This document shows, one piece after another, positions 36,353 to 50,100 of a DNA stretch of 64,000 nt. The notes below the pieces were generated by a model, which was not told the DNA's origin, did not search any database, and saw nothing but the letters and a program-made list of their open reading frames with translations. The translations under genes and the position numbers were made by a program. The stretch's first letter is position 1. Each line of letters opens with the position of its first letter. The stretch comes from Mytilisepta virgata (Eukaryota; Mollusca; Bivalvia; Mytilida; Mytilidae), in the NCBI GenBank assembly GCA_028015205.1, contig CM051514.1, positions 39,076,150-39,140,149 of the forward strand, in the 5' to 3' direction.

Positions 36353-37007
36353 ATATATTTTTATAAGAGTATCGGTATTTATAAAGACCACGTAAAAATA
36401 TTGGTCGTGCCAAATTTACCATATTAAGGCTATTTTTATCATATTATTTAATAATGGAATTTATCTCTTGAATCATTATTTCAAAGTTAACACGACCTTT
36501 CAAAACAATAAATGTTTTCTCCATCTACAAATTTCAAATGGTATCTTCCAATTACATGTTCTTATCTTAGAAAACCAAAACTGTGTATTCAGTCTGGTTA
36601 TGTGAAAAGATATGTCTCCAGATTAAATTCTGATTTGAAAATCCCATGAAATTCAACAACAGGGGCAATTTGTTTTTTTTTTTTTAGCAGACCACGGTGG
36701 AATAAACTGGTTATATAATCTAGATTGTCATTAATTCTAAAAAAAAACTCATACCAATTTTCTATATGTTCAAACCAATTAAAGTGTACAGCTGGCGAGC
36801 GGATACAATAACAATTCCCCAAAACATTCATCAGAAAGTGTCCCTATAATTATCTAAAGTGCATGAGGATGCTTCTGTAAGTTTAAAGTATCCGTAGTTC
36901 TGAAATGGACAAAAATATACCTTTTTTCAAATTGCGTTAAATTGGTCCCAAAATTTGACGCAGATTGAAATTTTGGTTGGAATCTTATTAAGCTTGGCGG
37001 AAATTTA

Positions 37008-37225
37008 AATCAATCAATCAATCGAACTAAGTAATCAATCAATAAACAAATCTAATCAATCAACTAATCATATTTATATTAATCAATTATTTTATTTGTC
37101 CAGAAAGTGACTAATTAATGTATTAATTAATTAATGTATTAATTAATGTATAAATCCATCAATCTAATCAACACCCTACCAACCAATCAATCAATTAATT
37201 GTTAGATTAATTAATTAGATTTTTT
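37008..37225 (+). repeat. low-complexity ATCA/TTAA region
   Basis: Runs of AATCAATCAATC followed by TTAATTAATGTATTAATTAA. Simple sequence only. Confidence 0.8.
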
Positions 37226-37479
37226 TATACTTATATTCCTTTATTTGTATTGTTGGGAAGAAAATATCTGTAAGTTATACTGAAAACATCAAAATGTTAT
37301 ATATAATTCATTAATAATTGATTTTTGAAATGCACAATTTTAAGACAAATATTAAGTTTTTACAACATTTTCCCCATCAATCTATGTAATTTTGAGTCGC
37401 ATAAAATCCTATTCGTATTTAAATAATGATTTCTCCAAAATTAGGAATCGAAGAAAAATCTAAAGATTACCAACAGAGA

Positions 37480-39475
37480 CTTGAAATATTTTTCTTTAAA
37501 CCAGTTGGCATCCATAACGAGGAATCTCACCAACTCATTACATTAACTTTGTTAATAAAGGCTTGGATGCCATAATTATCCTTCACCACAAAACCGTAAA
37601 ATCTAGAATTCCTCCATATTTCAAAGAAGAGCAAACTGTTCCACTCATTTTTTATTCTTATAAAAAAAATCATTGCAACCAAGATTTTCAATTACAAACG
37701 GCCATTGCGGGACCTTAATTCCGATGACCTCAAGTCTAAACTCCCTGACTGCTTCTGTTCGACATCTCCATTCAATTATAGTCCTGCGGGTCATGTTATC
37801 ACTGCGGAGATCTTAATCTATTTGATATTCAAAAGTTAAAAATATGCTAGCTAAAGGTCCCAAATACCGAGAACCTCAGCAAATTAATTGGAAATATAAT
37901 TTCAAATTGCTGATGGATTCTGTTGAGGACTATGCCAGAAAATGGACTTCAAAGGAACACTTTCAGAGTGTGTGAAGGCTAGTAGATCAATGATACAACT
38001 CCGAATTAAAAAGCTCCAAGGCTCTATGAGCACCAAGGCTACATCTATCTTTAAAGACCCTAAAGTTGTTGAAAACGTGACTCGCCTCCACGACAAATAA
38101 TTGTTCCAGCGGACAAAGGCCATAACATCGTTTTTGTCTGCAGAACTATTATTTTGAGTGTCTTCAAACGAGTTGGGAATAGATAAAACTGCGGGTAACA
38201 CAACTTATACACCGACCACACTCACTAGGAGGGAGTCCTTGATAACCACGAGACCGTTCTTCATTCCTTTGGCGTTTTTACTAAGGGTGAAGAAATGCTC
38301 TTTACTGGATTCCTAAACTACATAAAAATCAGTTTAAACAAAGGTACATTGCTGGGTCAGCTAATTGCGCTACAAAACCTCTTTTAAATATTTTAACATT
38401 CATATTGACATGTATTAAAAAAGGCCTACAGAATTAATGTGAAACATCATATTTCATACGTATTCCACCAGTGGCGTCAATCAGATGTGGATTATTAAAA
38501 ACTCAAAACATTTACTACAATATATAAAATCAAAATCTTTGGCTACATGCACTGACAGGATAAAAACATTCGCCCTCTATACACTCTACAATACCATACC
38601 ACATATCGATTGAAACAGCTAGTTCATCAATGTTTTTACAAGAAAGATGGCACACGCAGGTATAAATTTTTAGTTTTGGGTAGAGAAAAGGCTTATTTCG
38701 TGAAGACCCACTCTGATTCTGAAAAAAAAAATTCTGAAGATGAAATTACAAACATGTTAGATTTTCTCATGGGCAACATATTTGTTGAATTTGGCGGTCG
38801 AATTTTTCAACAAACAATCGGCATTCAAATTGGAACCAACTGTGCTCCTAGATCCCCTCACCCATCTGTTTCTGTACTCTAGTAAAGCGGACTTCATTCA
38901 AGGGTTACTACGTGAAAACAAAATGAAACTAGCCTAATCCTTTAATTTTACCTTTCGTTATATGGCGTGTTGTCGTTAAATAAATTTCAAATTTCAAATT
39001 CCAAGACTTTCTACTTTTCACCTACAACAGTGAGCTTGAAATTAAGGATACTACAGGTACATCGAAGTCCACTTCATATTTGGATTTGTTTCTTGAAATA
39101 GACAATACAACAATTGAAGACAAAACTTAATGACAAACGTGATGACTTCAACTTTCCTATTGTTAACGTTCACTTCTTGAGTGGCAATATACCAGCATCG
39201 CCAGCATATGGGGTCTACGTTTCTCAGCTTATCCGATATTCAAGAGCACGCGTGAGTTACATTGAATTTCGGCAAAGAGGATTACTGCTGTCACAAAAGC
39301 TTCTAAAACAGGGTTCTATCCCGAAGTTTTTATCAAGGATAAGTGGATGTCATCACTTAGGACATTTTACGGTCCCTCATCGCGAATTGATTGACTGTTA
39401 CAGTGTTCCACGACGGGCGTCGTATACGGAGCAGGAACTGCTTACCTTTCCGGAACACCTGGATTGACTCCTGGC
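37480..39475 (+). pseudogene. dead reverse-transcriptase retroelement, Penelope-like or a relative
   Basis: Read across several frames, the region encodes broken pieces of one RT polyprotein: LYWIPKLHKNQFKQRYIAGS near 38300, then a run at 38610-38860 with RRYKFLVLGREKAYFVKTHS and a GIQIGTNCAP block, then KLNDKRDDFNFPIVNVHFLS and SPAYGVYVSQLIRYSRA at 39115-39260. These blocks are typical of a multicopy mollusc RT family that I place with Penelope-like elements, without certainty. The open reading frame is broken by many stops and frameshifts. Where the catalytic Y-x-DD box should follow FRY (about 38957-38990) there is FRYMACC, so the metal-binding Asp pair is gone. The element is fossil. Confidence 0.75.
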
Positions 39476-39612
39476 TTTGATAGGAGTTCGTGTTGTTTTT
39501 TAGTTTTCAGTGTTTATATGTTGTGCTTGTATATATATATAGTTGTTCATTTGTCTTCCCGGGTTTGTCTCGCGGGGGGGGGGGGTAATTAACTCGACTC
39601 TGGATTTTTGAC

Positions 39613-39780
39613 GAGGGTGTGTGGAAAAGGCTTAAGAAAAGGTACACGAGCAAATACTAGAATACATTTCAATTAATGATATACTGGGGAAAAATTGAGG
39701 GTGTGTGGAAAAGGCTTAAGAAAAGGTACACGAGCAAATACTAGAATACATTTCAATTAATGATATACTGGGGAAAAATA
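39613..39780 (+). repeat. perfect tandem duplication, 2 x 84 bp
   Basis: The 84-bp unit beginning GAGGGTGTGTGGAAAAGG at 39613 is repeated at 39697 without a difference that I can see. It sits between the two RT relics and must be recent, as both neighbours are heavily decayed. Confidence 0.9.
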
Positions 39781-39829
39781 ATTTTGATGAAAAGACCTAC
39801 CCGAAAAACAGCCATATCGAAAAAGCACA

Positions 39830-40880
39830 CCCGAACTAATACTGATGTTTATATACAAATATATACAAATTGGTTGCATAACTCACATAATACATTGAAC
39901 AAATTCTGTTTATCATGGAAGCTCCAAGTAAACGAACAAAAATCCAAGACAGTAGTTTTTAATTCTGATTGGAAATCGCATTCAAAGAGTTTTAAATTTG
40001 GAGGTAAATATATTGAAGCAATTTAATCATATTGTTATCTAGGCATTAATATTAAATATACTGGCATTGATTTCAATCTTTCCGCCAAATTATTGATGGG
40101 AAGGAAGAAAAACATGGTTTAAAATTAAAATAGATAATAGGACTTAATAATCCCTGCAGTTTACTTGAAAAATTATATGATACATTAGTAAACCCCATCA
40201 TCCTTTACAGTAGTGAAATATGGGGGGTCGATTGTACTTTCAAAGATTCAGACCCTTTAAAGCACCTGCATATTAAATTTATTAAAGAAATCCTTGGTGT
40301 ACATTGTAAGGCAACAAATGCTGCCTGTTTAGCTGAATTTAATAGGCATCCCATGAAAGGTAAAATTCAACTTTCAACAATAAAATCCTGGGAGCACATT
40401 TCAAACTCAAATAATATACTTGTAAACAAAATTTACAACAATATTGACCAAAATAATAAATGGATCTCCACAGTTCAATACTGGGTAAGAGAACTTGGGT
40501 TTGGATATTTGATTTCTGACACACTTAACATAAAAGCAAAAATAGCAGCTATACAACAAAAAATAAATGATCAAGCTTTACAAAATCAACACAGAAATAA
40601 TAAATTAGATTTCTTTCATAAAGTTTACAAATTTAATAAGAGACCTCCATATGTTGATTCTTGCAAATTTTTAGCTGAAATATCCTTATTAAGTTAATTT
40701 AGAATTGGTCACATACCCTAGATATTGAAAAGGGACGTTGTAGGAATATCCCTAAGGAACAACTCGTTTTTGCACCTTGTGTAATACAGGACAAATTGAA
40801 GATGAGATCCATTTCTTTCTGTACTGCCCAACCAACAATATGTTTCGGATTGAATTAAATAAAAAATTAAAAAATTGAAC
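39830..40880 (+). pseudogene. 3' fragment of a non-LTR retrotransposon (RT C-terminal region)
   Basis: Fragments in shifting frames: LNKFCLSWKLQVNEQKSKTV (about 39895), CYLGINIKYTG (40035), LVNPIILYSSEIWGVDC (40190), LHIKFIKEILGVHCKATNAA (40265), then KGKIQLSTIKSWEHIS and finally TGQIEDEIHFFLYCPTNN at about 40790. This is the region after the catalytic box of Jockey/CR1-type LINE reverse transcriptases: the YLG motif, the thumb, then the His/Cys-rich end. No endonuclease or catalytic box is present, as expected for a 5'-truncated LINE. It ends about 170 bp before the WDR12 start codon. Confidence 0.75.
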
Positions 40881-41051
40881 TAAAAAAATTGACCACTGGG
40901 TGTATTTATTATGACAAAGACGGTAAATAGGTTTCGCTTTTCGACTCTTCTCGGACTTTATCAGTCTGCTATGTATAGTCTTAGAGTGTATAGAATTAAA
41001 TGCTAAAAGCACATGCAGACGGAGAAAAATACATTTGCTTGAAAAATAACA
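40881..41051 (+). promoter_or_regulatory. WDR12: short unique flank before WDR12: 5' UTR and probable core promoter
   Basis: Only about 170 bp separate the LINE relic from the ATG. Unless there is a distant non-coding exon, the start site and proximal promoter lie here or in retroelement sequence. There is no clear TATA box. CTTTTCGACTCTTCTCGG (about 40937-40954) is the only pyrimidine-rich stretch, of a kind seen at ribosome-related genes, on inference. Confidence 0.3.
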
Positions 41052-41110
41052 ATGGAAGATAGTGAAAACACGCCGCACATTCAAGCACGATTTTTCACAA
41101 AGCAACCACA
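41052..41110 (+). CDS. WDR12: WDR12 exon 1: start codon and first NLE strand
   Basis: ATG at 41052 opens [19 protein letters not shown]; the last two bases (CA) join the A of exon 2 to make Gln20. IQARFFTKQ matches the first strand of the WDR12/NLE fold (human has LQTRFYTDNK). The donor is GTAATA. The exon is too short for an ORF list; it was found by looking for the missing N-terminus in the right phase. Confidence 0.9.
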
Positions 41111-44100
41111 GTAATAATCTTTTATACAATGTGCTAGTATAAGGCTTTTAAGTTACGCTCTTAATATTTTATTTAATTACTAATTCTACAAATGATGATG
41201 CTATCACCCCTTACTACTTCAGGGTATCCAAATCGCCCACCCCCTTTTATTTTGTCACTGTAAACACTGATGGAAAATTTTCTTGTGTGGATGAAAGAAA
41301 AGTTTTGTAGCTTTAACAGCCAGTAACAAATTTTGTGCACTGCTGTCTGTTGGATCTATTCACTACCTGGGCGATTTGGGCTCAACTCCAAAATCACGGA
41401 ATCACGCGACCTCTGATATTTTTTTTCTGTGGCTAATACAATTTCAGTTCCTTTTGAAATTGTTTTAATTTCTCTTACCCCTTTAGTACAGTTTTAATGT
41501 TAAGTCAGTCAGTCTATCTAATATGCACTAAAAATGTATTTTACATTATTTTATGTCATGCCGAACCCAGAGGAGACAGGCTGGGGTACGAAAAGCACAG
41601 AGGGGTTTTCTCCCATTTATTTAAGCTACATGAAGTTGAAATATTACTGTGATAAAAAAAAAATACACACGAGTAAAGAAGAAAGTAGTTAAACGATGGA
41701 TAATACTCAAAACAAATATTCCATATTAAAACAGCATACAGTATTAATAAGACACTGCAATAACAAGAATGTGACCCTATGTCTTTGTATACTGCTAACT
41801 TTGATGCTTTAAAAAGTGGGGAAATTCCTTGTTATTTTTTTCAGATTTTCAGTTCCATCCACACCATTTTCAGTACCAGCACAAGTGGGTAACAGTGACC
41901 TCAGCTCCTTAATCAACAGTCTATTAAATGGTCAGTATAATTAGCCAGTGTGCAAACTTATTTTTACCTTCTTTGAAATTGCCAGTTTTTGGAGCCACAA
42001 TTAAAATGCAATACATCATGATTAAATTTAACTTTTTGGAGCCTTGTTTCAGAATGTTTGCACCATGCATGTTTCATGAGATTCCTAATCATTTGAAAAG
42101 TATAAATTTATGTATAGAAAAGTCAAACATTTTTCATAAAGATGTCAATAGCTGAAGTATGTGGGACACACAACAGTATATTTGGAATTAGATTTATTAT
42201 AAATACATGTAGATATATCCGATTTTCAGAAGGTAGTGGTGAGCAGAAAAATGTAGACTTTGATTTTTTAATTGATGGAGAGTTCCTCAGGCTGACATTA
42301 GACAAACACCTAGAAAACAAAGAAGTTTCGACAGTAAGTGCTATGTGATAATTACAGAAACGTAAAGATAATTCTGAAATTATTGGGAAAGTAAAGATGA
42401 CAACTTTATAATGACAGCAATTTTTGTGAAATATGTAGGTAGGGAAGTTGTTTATATTTTTTGTGAAAGATTCAATTTCCAAAATGCAAGCAATAAAATT
42501 TTAGAAAAAAGTACAAGTAATGTCAGGGAAAAATTAGTCGGGATATCCAAGTTACCCAAGGAAGATATTGTCTCTCTTTGAAACTTCGGGCTTATGAGGC
42601 TATATTATTATCTCTCTTAAGGGAGATAACTAATGTTTTTCATTAAGAACTGATACAAACTAAAACATCACAAAAAAGACATTAAATGGTTAACTTTCCT
42701 CCACTCAAACTTTTAAGCTCCGAGTATGTCAAAAGAGCTGGTCTATAAATTGACTTGCAGTAACCTACAATGACTCCTCATCAATTTAATGTGAATATAA
42801 TATATTTAGGAAACAATAGTTGATATTGAATATATAGAGAAATTACAAGCACCAGAACCAGAGGATTCATTAGTACATGACGACTGGGTTAGTTGTGTAA
42901 AAGGCTGTAAAAACTGGTGAGTTTTTTAAATTTTGTAAAATGCAGACATAGGTTTAAGTGTTGAAACTTCAATAAGTTGCTTTTTAGCAGTTATTTTTCA
43001 AACAGCTAAATTTTTAACTATGTATGATGTTAAATGAGTGATCATATCAAAGCTTGCAGAAATCCAAAAGTAAAGGACATTTTATTTAGGAATTTTATTC
43101 CTGGCTTATAAAATCCAGATTAATAAATGTGTTGCTCTAAAAAATGACCTGTAACTCCACTCAATAGTAGTATTTCAGTATTTTGAGTGTTATGAAAATG
43201 AGGCAGATCTAAAGTTCTCACCAATTCAATTTAAAAATAATTTCCAGAATTAATTAATTCCTACTTTCTAATATTTGACATTCTTTTAGTATTTTATCAG
43301 GTTGTTATGACAATACAGTGAGATTATGGTCAGTGAGTGGTAGTCCATATTTGACCATTCCTGGCCATTCTGCTCCCATCAAATGTGTTCAGTGGATTAC
43401 AGATGGTAAGTGCTTGTCCAAGTACTTTACTTGAAGAGCATGTGTAGCATATTAAATGTTCCAAATCATGTCATAGCATTTCCAGTGTTTTCACAGCAGC
43501 TTGATTTCAACTTCAAAAGTAATTTTAAGGCATTTTATGCATCTAAAAGGACAATTTTATGATTGCAGGATAAAGACAATATAAAGTCATCATTGGAGAA
43601 TATAAAATGTTTTTGGGCTCACTACAAAACATGGGGAAAAAGGCCCACAAAAAGATCGCTTTTATGTTTCTAAACTCACCTAAATTTGAATTGGGGAAGG
43701 CCTACACTAGACATTGCAAATTGATGGTAAAATATTACCAAAAACATATCATTAATTTGTGTGGATGTGTGGAGGATATTGTTAGGAAGAAAAAATATTT
43801 TGCAGGAAAATGACAATTTGTCCATTGATATCTATAGAAGACACCTTCTCCAGAGAGCAGATAAATCTGTAAATGGGAGACAACTCACATGTGCAAAAAA
43901 TGGAGAATTGTATATTATATGGCAGCAATGTTACTACATGTGCATGTAATTATTTACATTGAACTGCACAGATCTTTATTTCTTCTTGAACTCAAAAAGT
44001 AACATATTTAAAATATACTTAAATTTAAAAAGTTTTGTTGATGTGTTAGTACCATATGTAACTTGATGATCACAAATCCTGCACATATTTATTTGCAGAT

Positions 44101-47100
44101 GAATCTCAAGTCAAAGTATTTATGTCAGGATCACATGATCAAACAATCCATATATGGCAGTGGGACTCAGAAGCAAATTCCGTGGATTGTCTTGCTGCAT
44201 GTCGAGGACATGCTGGAAGTGTAGATTGTATAGCTGTGGATAGTTCTAAACAGAAGGTATATATGTACAATATATGGTCATTATTGAAAAATTTACTATT
44301 TATTTGTACAAGACGTAGAATCAGAATTGTGAGTGTTACTTAGTTTTCTTACCTGTTTTACAGTAATTACAAAAAATAATTCTTCCTATGATATACTTAT
44401 TTTGTTGTTTTTCTACTGCTACGGTATGGCATGATAATGGGTCATTTCTAGCAAGTTTGATGAAGGAAATTGTTTTGTCTATAATCTTATGAAATGTGAA
44501 ATTATTAATACATGTACTGTGAACCAGCAGAATACAGTAGAAACTGAAATTGAGAAGATATCTTGCTTCTAGCATAAATAAAAAAAATATTTGATACCTT
44601 TTATTTCAATGGGTAGTAAATAGTATACAGTTATTACATGCCTGTTCAGAGAACAGTCAAAACTATTGACCCAAGGTGCTGGAAATGACTTGGTTGGCCT
44701 CAGGCAACAGTTCCCAAGTCATCTCCTGAGCACAGAGGGACAACATAAAAGAGCACCAAACACAATCATAAACACAACAGAATGTCAAGATAGTCTGACT
44801 TGGTAAAGTCACTGAAGAGTGGTGGGGTTAAGCCAGCTTTATGGGTACCCAAACCTCCCCATATCTATTCTGACACTCTGGTGTATAAAACATACTATAA
44901 TGAAACGCAGCAATCGGAGATTGCACATCCCCCCGCTCCCAGCAAAGTCGGAATGCACAAAGTCTGAACCCCTCATAATTTCAAATTGCATAAATAGAGA
45001 AAAAGTTTGACACTGATCTTTGGATATCAAGAAATAACACAGAAATATGAAATTGGACTTCTACTGCTCGGACAAAGTCGAATGCAAAAGTTTTAAGATG
45101 GATAAAATTGAAATGGCCTACATCAAATGAATGTAAGTCTTAACTTGTCATGCCCACTAAGAATATATATGGTTTAAGGGTGGGGATCTCAACTGTTTTT
45201 GAGATAACTTGTAATTTTGTAAATGAGGGGGGTGGGGCCGACCCCCCGGGGATGACCATTCAACTGGTCTTGTCATGCCCACTAAGAATATATATGGTTT
45301 AGGGGTGGGGATCTCAACTGTTTTAGAGATAACTTGTAATTTTCTAAATTAGGGGGGTGGGGCCGACCCCCGGGGATGACCATTAAACTTGTCTTGTCAT
45401 GCCCACTAAGAATATATATGGTTTAGGGGTGGGGATCTTAACTGTTTTTGAGATATCTTGTAATTTTCCAAATGAGGGGGGTGGGGCTGACCCCCGGGGG
45501 TGACCATGTAACTCGTCTTTAAATGTGGAATAAAAATATATATGGTTAAGGGGTGGGGATATGAACTGATCTTACCATATTTTGAGATTTTACATATTAG
45601 GGTGTAGCCCCACCCCCCCGGGCAAAAATCAAAATTCCGAAACCTTTGGCACAGACAACTCTTCAAGTGTTACTAGTGTACCTAATTTCATGTTTCTATC
45701 TTCTACGGTGTAGGAGGAGTTCTTGGACAATCGTTTTTAGACATTTTTTAATTCCTTAGGGCATTGCCCCTAGGGGCGGGACCAAAATTTTGATACCCTC
45801 TTTCAACTTGGGAAAGGCAATATAAGTAGTGACATAAGTTCCAATATCCTAGCTTTAACACTTTTGGAGATATCTCCATTTATTGGATATCGCGAAAAAA
45901 TGTTTTTCGCTCATAATTTGGCCCCAAGGGGTCGAATTCCAATTTTAAGGGGTCTATTCCCTAGTGGGTCATATACTCTTCCATGATGCCAAATTTCAAG
46001 TTTCTATCTTTTACCGTTTCAGAGATATGCCTTGCCACTACAGACGTACGTACGTACGGACGGACTGTATTACATGATCCCCCCGCTTTCGCTAAGCGGG
46101 GGGATAAAAACCAATGCAGTCTGACTACAAATACATGTAAGATGACCGCATGCTAGAACTGCAAAAAATTGTTTGGATATGATTTGCACCAAAATGAGAC
46201 AACCTATTAAGACTATTGGGAAAAGATATGATAACATCCTGGGATTGTTGTAACTCCTTCAACAATGTGCAACAGCCCATACTACAAAACAGTCTCCTAA
46301 ACCACAGGTATTCTTCCAGTAAATCAACTTCAGCATACTATTGATATAACTTTAACTCACAGTGAATTCAATGAGATCTATATTTTTCAGTTTTGTAGTG
46401 GATCATGGGATAAAATGTTAAAACTTTGGTCAGCAGGTATGTTATATAAATAAAGTATAAGTATTTTTAAAAAATGCAGAAAATAGCTTTATGAACATGA
46501 ATTGACATTGAGAAGTCCTACATATAATAGGCACAAAAATCACAATCATACTAAGATTTAATGTTGGTTTTTGAGAGAAATAAAATTGTATGAGGGGAGA
46601 TAACTCATTAAATAATGTAAGACATATTATAATTTTTTAACCAAATTCCTCAAAAGGTTAAGAAAATTATGAAATCGGTACTAAAATTCTCTGTCTATGA
46701 TAACAAATGAACTATTTTTATTTTAAGAATATGTGATTACCAAAAAACGGAGAACAGTTAAGTTAATGGAACAAGTTGTGAAAGGAGTTTGGCTTGACAT
46801 CATAGAGCACCTATTGTTGACTTCTACTGTTTATTCAGTTATTTTTGTTGACATAAGTTTTCATGGAATGGGGAAAATGGGTTCTTAATTTAGTGGATTT
46901 CAAATTTTGAAGAAAGATAAAATCAAATATTAACTCTTATAATTAGAGAAAAGTGTTTAAAATGTGAAACCTGAACAGACAAATATTGTTTCTATTATCC
47001 AAACAATTTACTTTTAGTGTAATCAAGAATATCGTAAGTCTAAGATTTAATTAATCTCAACTAATGACCATTTGCGGCCTAAACAAAACATGATATTGTA

Positions 47101-50100
47101 ATAAAAGTGTTTGTTACCCAAGCTAATAATACACCCAAAGAAATTGCTACATAAATAGATTACAGATAATTAAGTAATTAAAGCCTAATATAAAAATTGT
47201 GGAAAATCTGACTTTAAATGGACTGTTTACTGTGAATTTAGTCCTTACCTGAAGTAAAGAATTGTAATGCACACATTTTTTAAAGTATTTATTTTCAATA
47301 ACTTATCTAAGCCCATATCTCATCCTGTAGCAAACTAGCAACATCCTTCCCTGTCAGCATGGTGTTTCACATCCCATCATTCTTTTGAATGTACGTTATC
47401 ACTCAAAGATCAACGAGCACCTTTTTGATATTTCCTCATAATAAAAGCAATTAAAATATATATGTCGTGGTAATTTTAAATTGACTTGTCCACAAAATCC
47501 ACGAAAATTGGTGTGCCACGAATAAGTTTTTCAGAGTATTTTATTTGATGTGGAAGGATTTGCATTGATTTTAATTAAGGTATCCGGACTAAAATTGTCC
47601 ACCTGATTCTTCCAAATGTCATGGATTTTCCTTATGACATAATGGCAATAACCTCGGTAATTATCTGCAAACTTTGGAAACAAAATATACCTTGGTAATT
47701 ATCGGCAAACTTTGGAAACGAAATATACCTAATTTATTTTCATGGACACCGCATACAAACAATGAAGTGTTTTTAAATTTGACAAAGATATATCTAGATA
47801 ATCCCTGCTTAAACCTTTTGGTCAACATTATTTTTGGTAAAAAAAGAAATATAATTTACGGTCATGATCTAATGTGGTCCAGTTACTTTAAACACGAGTG
47901 TTATTTTATCATGATTTGTGAGGATTTTTGTAATGAATGGCAGAAAGTCTTTCACAGTATGAAACATAAAAACAGAAGAATTCAGCATCACACTCGAGAT
48001 CTTGAATCCACCGTAAAAGAGATCTAATATTTATGAACATGACATATGGTTTTATTTTCAGAATGTGATTCAAAAGATGAAGATGGTGATGATGAGCCAA
48101 ATCCTCAGAAGAAACAAAAACTTTCCAGGAAAAAAGTACAAACAAGGGTAGGCTTCATTACATAAGTGACAACTAACAGGGCCACAATGAATAATTTATT
48201 TTCATTTTTAATCAGTTTTTCCTGCAGAAATATCTAGTTCAGTTTTGTGAAATATGGCAGGTGGGCTAATCTGAACAGTTGGGAATGGAAAATCCACTTA
48301 GTTGTCTTTCAGATTTTTTTTTATACCCCCGCTTTTGAAAAAAGCGGGGTATATAGTATTCGTTGTGTCCGTCCGTCTGTCCGAACTTTGTATCCGCAAC
48401 TCCTCCTAAACTACTGAATGGAATTTGATGAAACTTTCAGAGAATCTTCATCCCATGATGGCATTTTGCACCTCCTATTTTAGAATTTGATCAGACAAAT
48501 TTTTGGGGTTTCCCATAGAAAAACATGGACTTTGACTTTCAATGTGATAGGGGGTACCATGATGCCATCCGCAACTCGTCCAAAACCACTGTATGGAATT
48601 TGATGAAACTTTCAGAGGATCTTTATTACATGATGCCATAGTGCACCTCCTATTTTAGATTTTGATCTGATGAAAATTTGGGGTTACCCATACCAAACAT
48701 GGACTTTGACATTCATTGTGATAGGGGTACCATGATGCCATCCACAACTCCTCCTAAACCACTGAATGGAATTTGATGAAACTTTCAGAGGATCTTTATT
48801 ACATGATGCCATAGTGCACCTCCTATTTTAGATTTTGATCTGATGAATATTTGGGGTTACCCATACCAAAACATGGACTTTGACATTCATCGTGATAGGG
48901 GTACCATGATACCATCCGCAACTCCTCCTAAACCACTGAATGGAATTTGATGAAACTTTCAGAGGATCTTTATTACATGATGCCATGGTGCACCTCCTAT
49001 TTTAGATTTTGATCTGATGAATATTTGGGGTTACCCATACCAAAACATGGACTTTGACATTCATTGTGATAGGGGTACCATGATGCCATCCGCAACTCCA
49101 CCTAAACCACTGAATGGAATTTGATGAAACTTTTAGAGGATCTTTATTACATGATGCTGTAGTGCACCTCCTATTTTAGATTTTGATCTGACCAACATTT
49201 TGGGTTTTCCATACCAACACATGGACTTTGCCATTCATTGTGATAGGGAGTACCAGTATGCCATCCGCAACTCCTCCTAAACCACATAAGGGAATTCCAT
49301 GAGACTTTCAGAGAATCTTTATCACATGATGCCATAGTGCACCTCCTATTTTAGATTTTGATCTGACCAACTTTTTATGTTTTCCATAGCAAAACATTGT
49401 CTTTGCCATTCCTTGTGATAGGGGGTGCGGGGGTATCAATTAGTGAGCTTTGCTCACAGTATTTCTAGTTATCTATGTGAAAGCATGGAAGTCTTGAATA
49501 TTTTTAGCTCACCTGACCCAAAGGGTCAAGTGAGCTATTCTCATCACTTGGTGTCCGTTGTCGTCCGTTAACTTTTACAAAAATCTTCTCCTCTGAAACT
49601 ACTGAGCCAAATGGAACCAAACTTGACCACCATTATTAGGGTACAGTCAAATCTGCTCTGAAGGGCACCAGTATAAAGCAAATCACTGTCTATAAAGGGC
49701 ACAGTGAAAAAGTCCCATTCATGAACAAAGTATGTAAAATTAACCTCTGTTTAAAGAACATCTGCTCATTAAGGGCACTTTTCCTGGTCCCTTAGCTGCC
49801 CTTTATAGACAGGTTTGTATTTAGTTTAAAGAATGTGTCCGATGACCCTGCCTGCCAAACAACATGGCCAACATTGCTAAAAATAGAACATAGGGGTAAA
49901 CTTTTTTTTTCTTATATCTCAAAAACTAAAGCATTTAGAGCAAAACTGACGGGGGTAAAATTGTTCATTAGGTCAAGATCTACCTGCCATGAAATTTCCA
50001 GACGAATCGGTCAACCATTTGTTGGGTTAATGCCCCTCAATTGTTAATTTTAACGAAATTTTTCAGTTTTAGGTTATCTTGAATATTATTATGGATAAAG

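Noticed and set aside
36978..37225. Repeated AATC and TTAA units considered as a CRISPR-like or satellite array
   Set aside because: There is no constant repeat-spacer pattern; it is simple AT-rich sequence in a eukaryotic genome.
40752..41129. 125-residue minus-strand ORF overlapping WDR12 exon 1
   Set aside because: It is the opposite strand of the LINE tail plus WDR12 exon 1; no domain is present and the plus-strand exon is well supported.
44336..44575. Frames extending past WDR12 exon ends (also 53740, 56205, 42334)
   Set aside because: These are intron read-through or opposite-strand shadows of WDR12 exons; the donors and the family alignment end the exons earlier.
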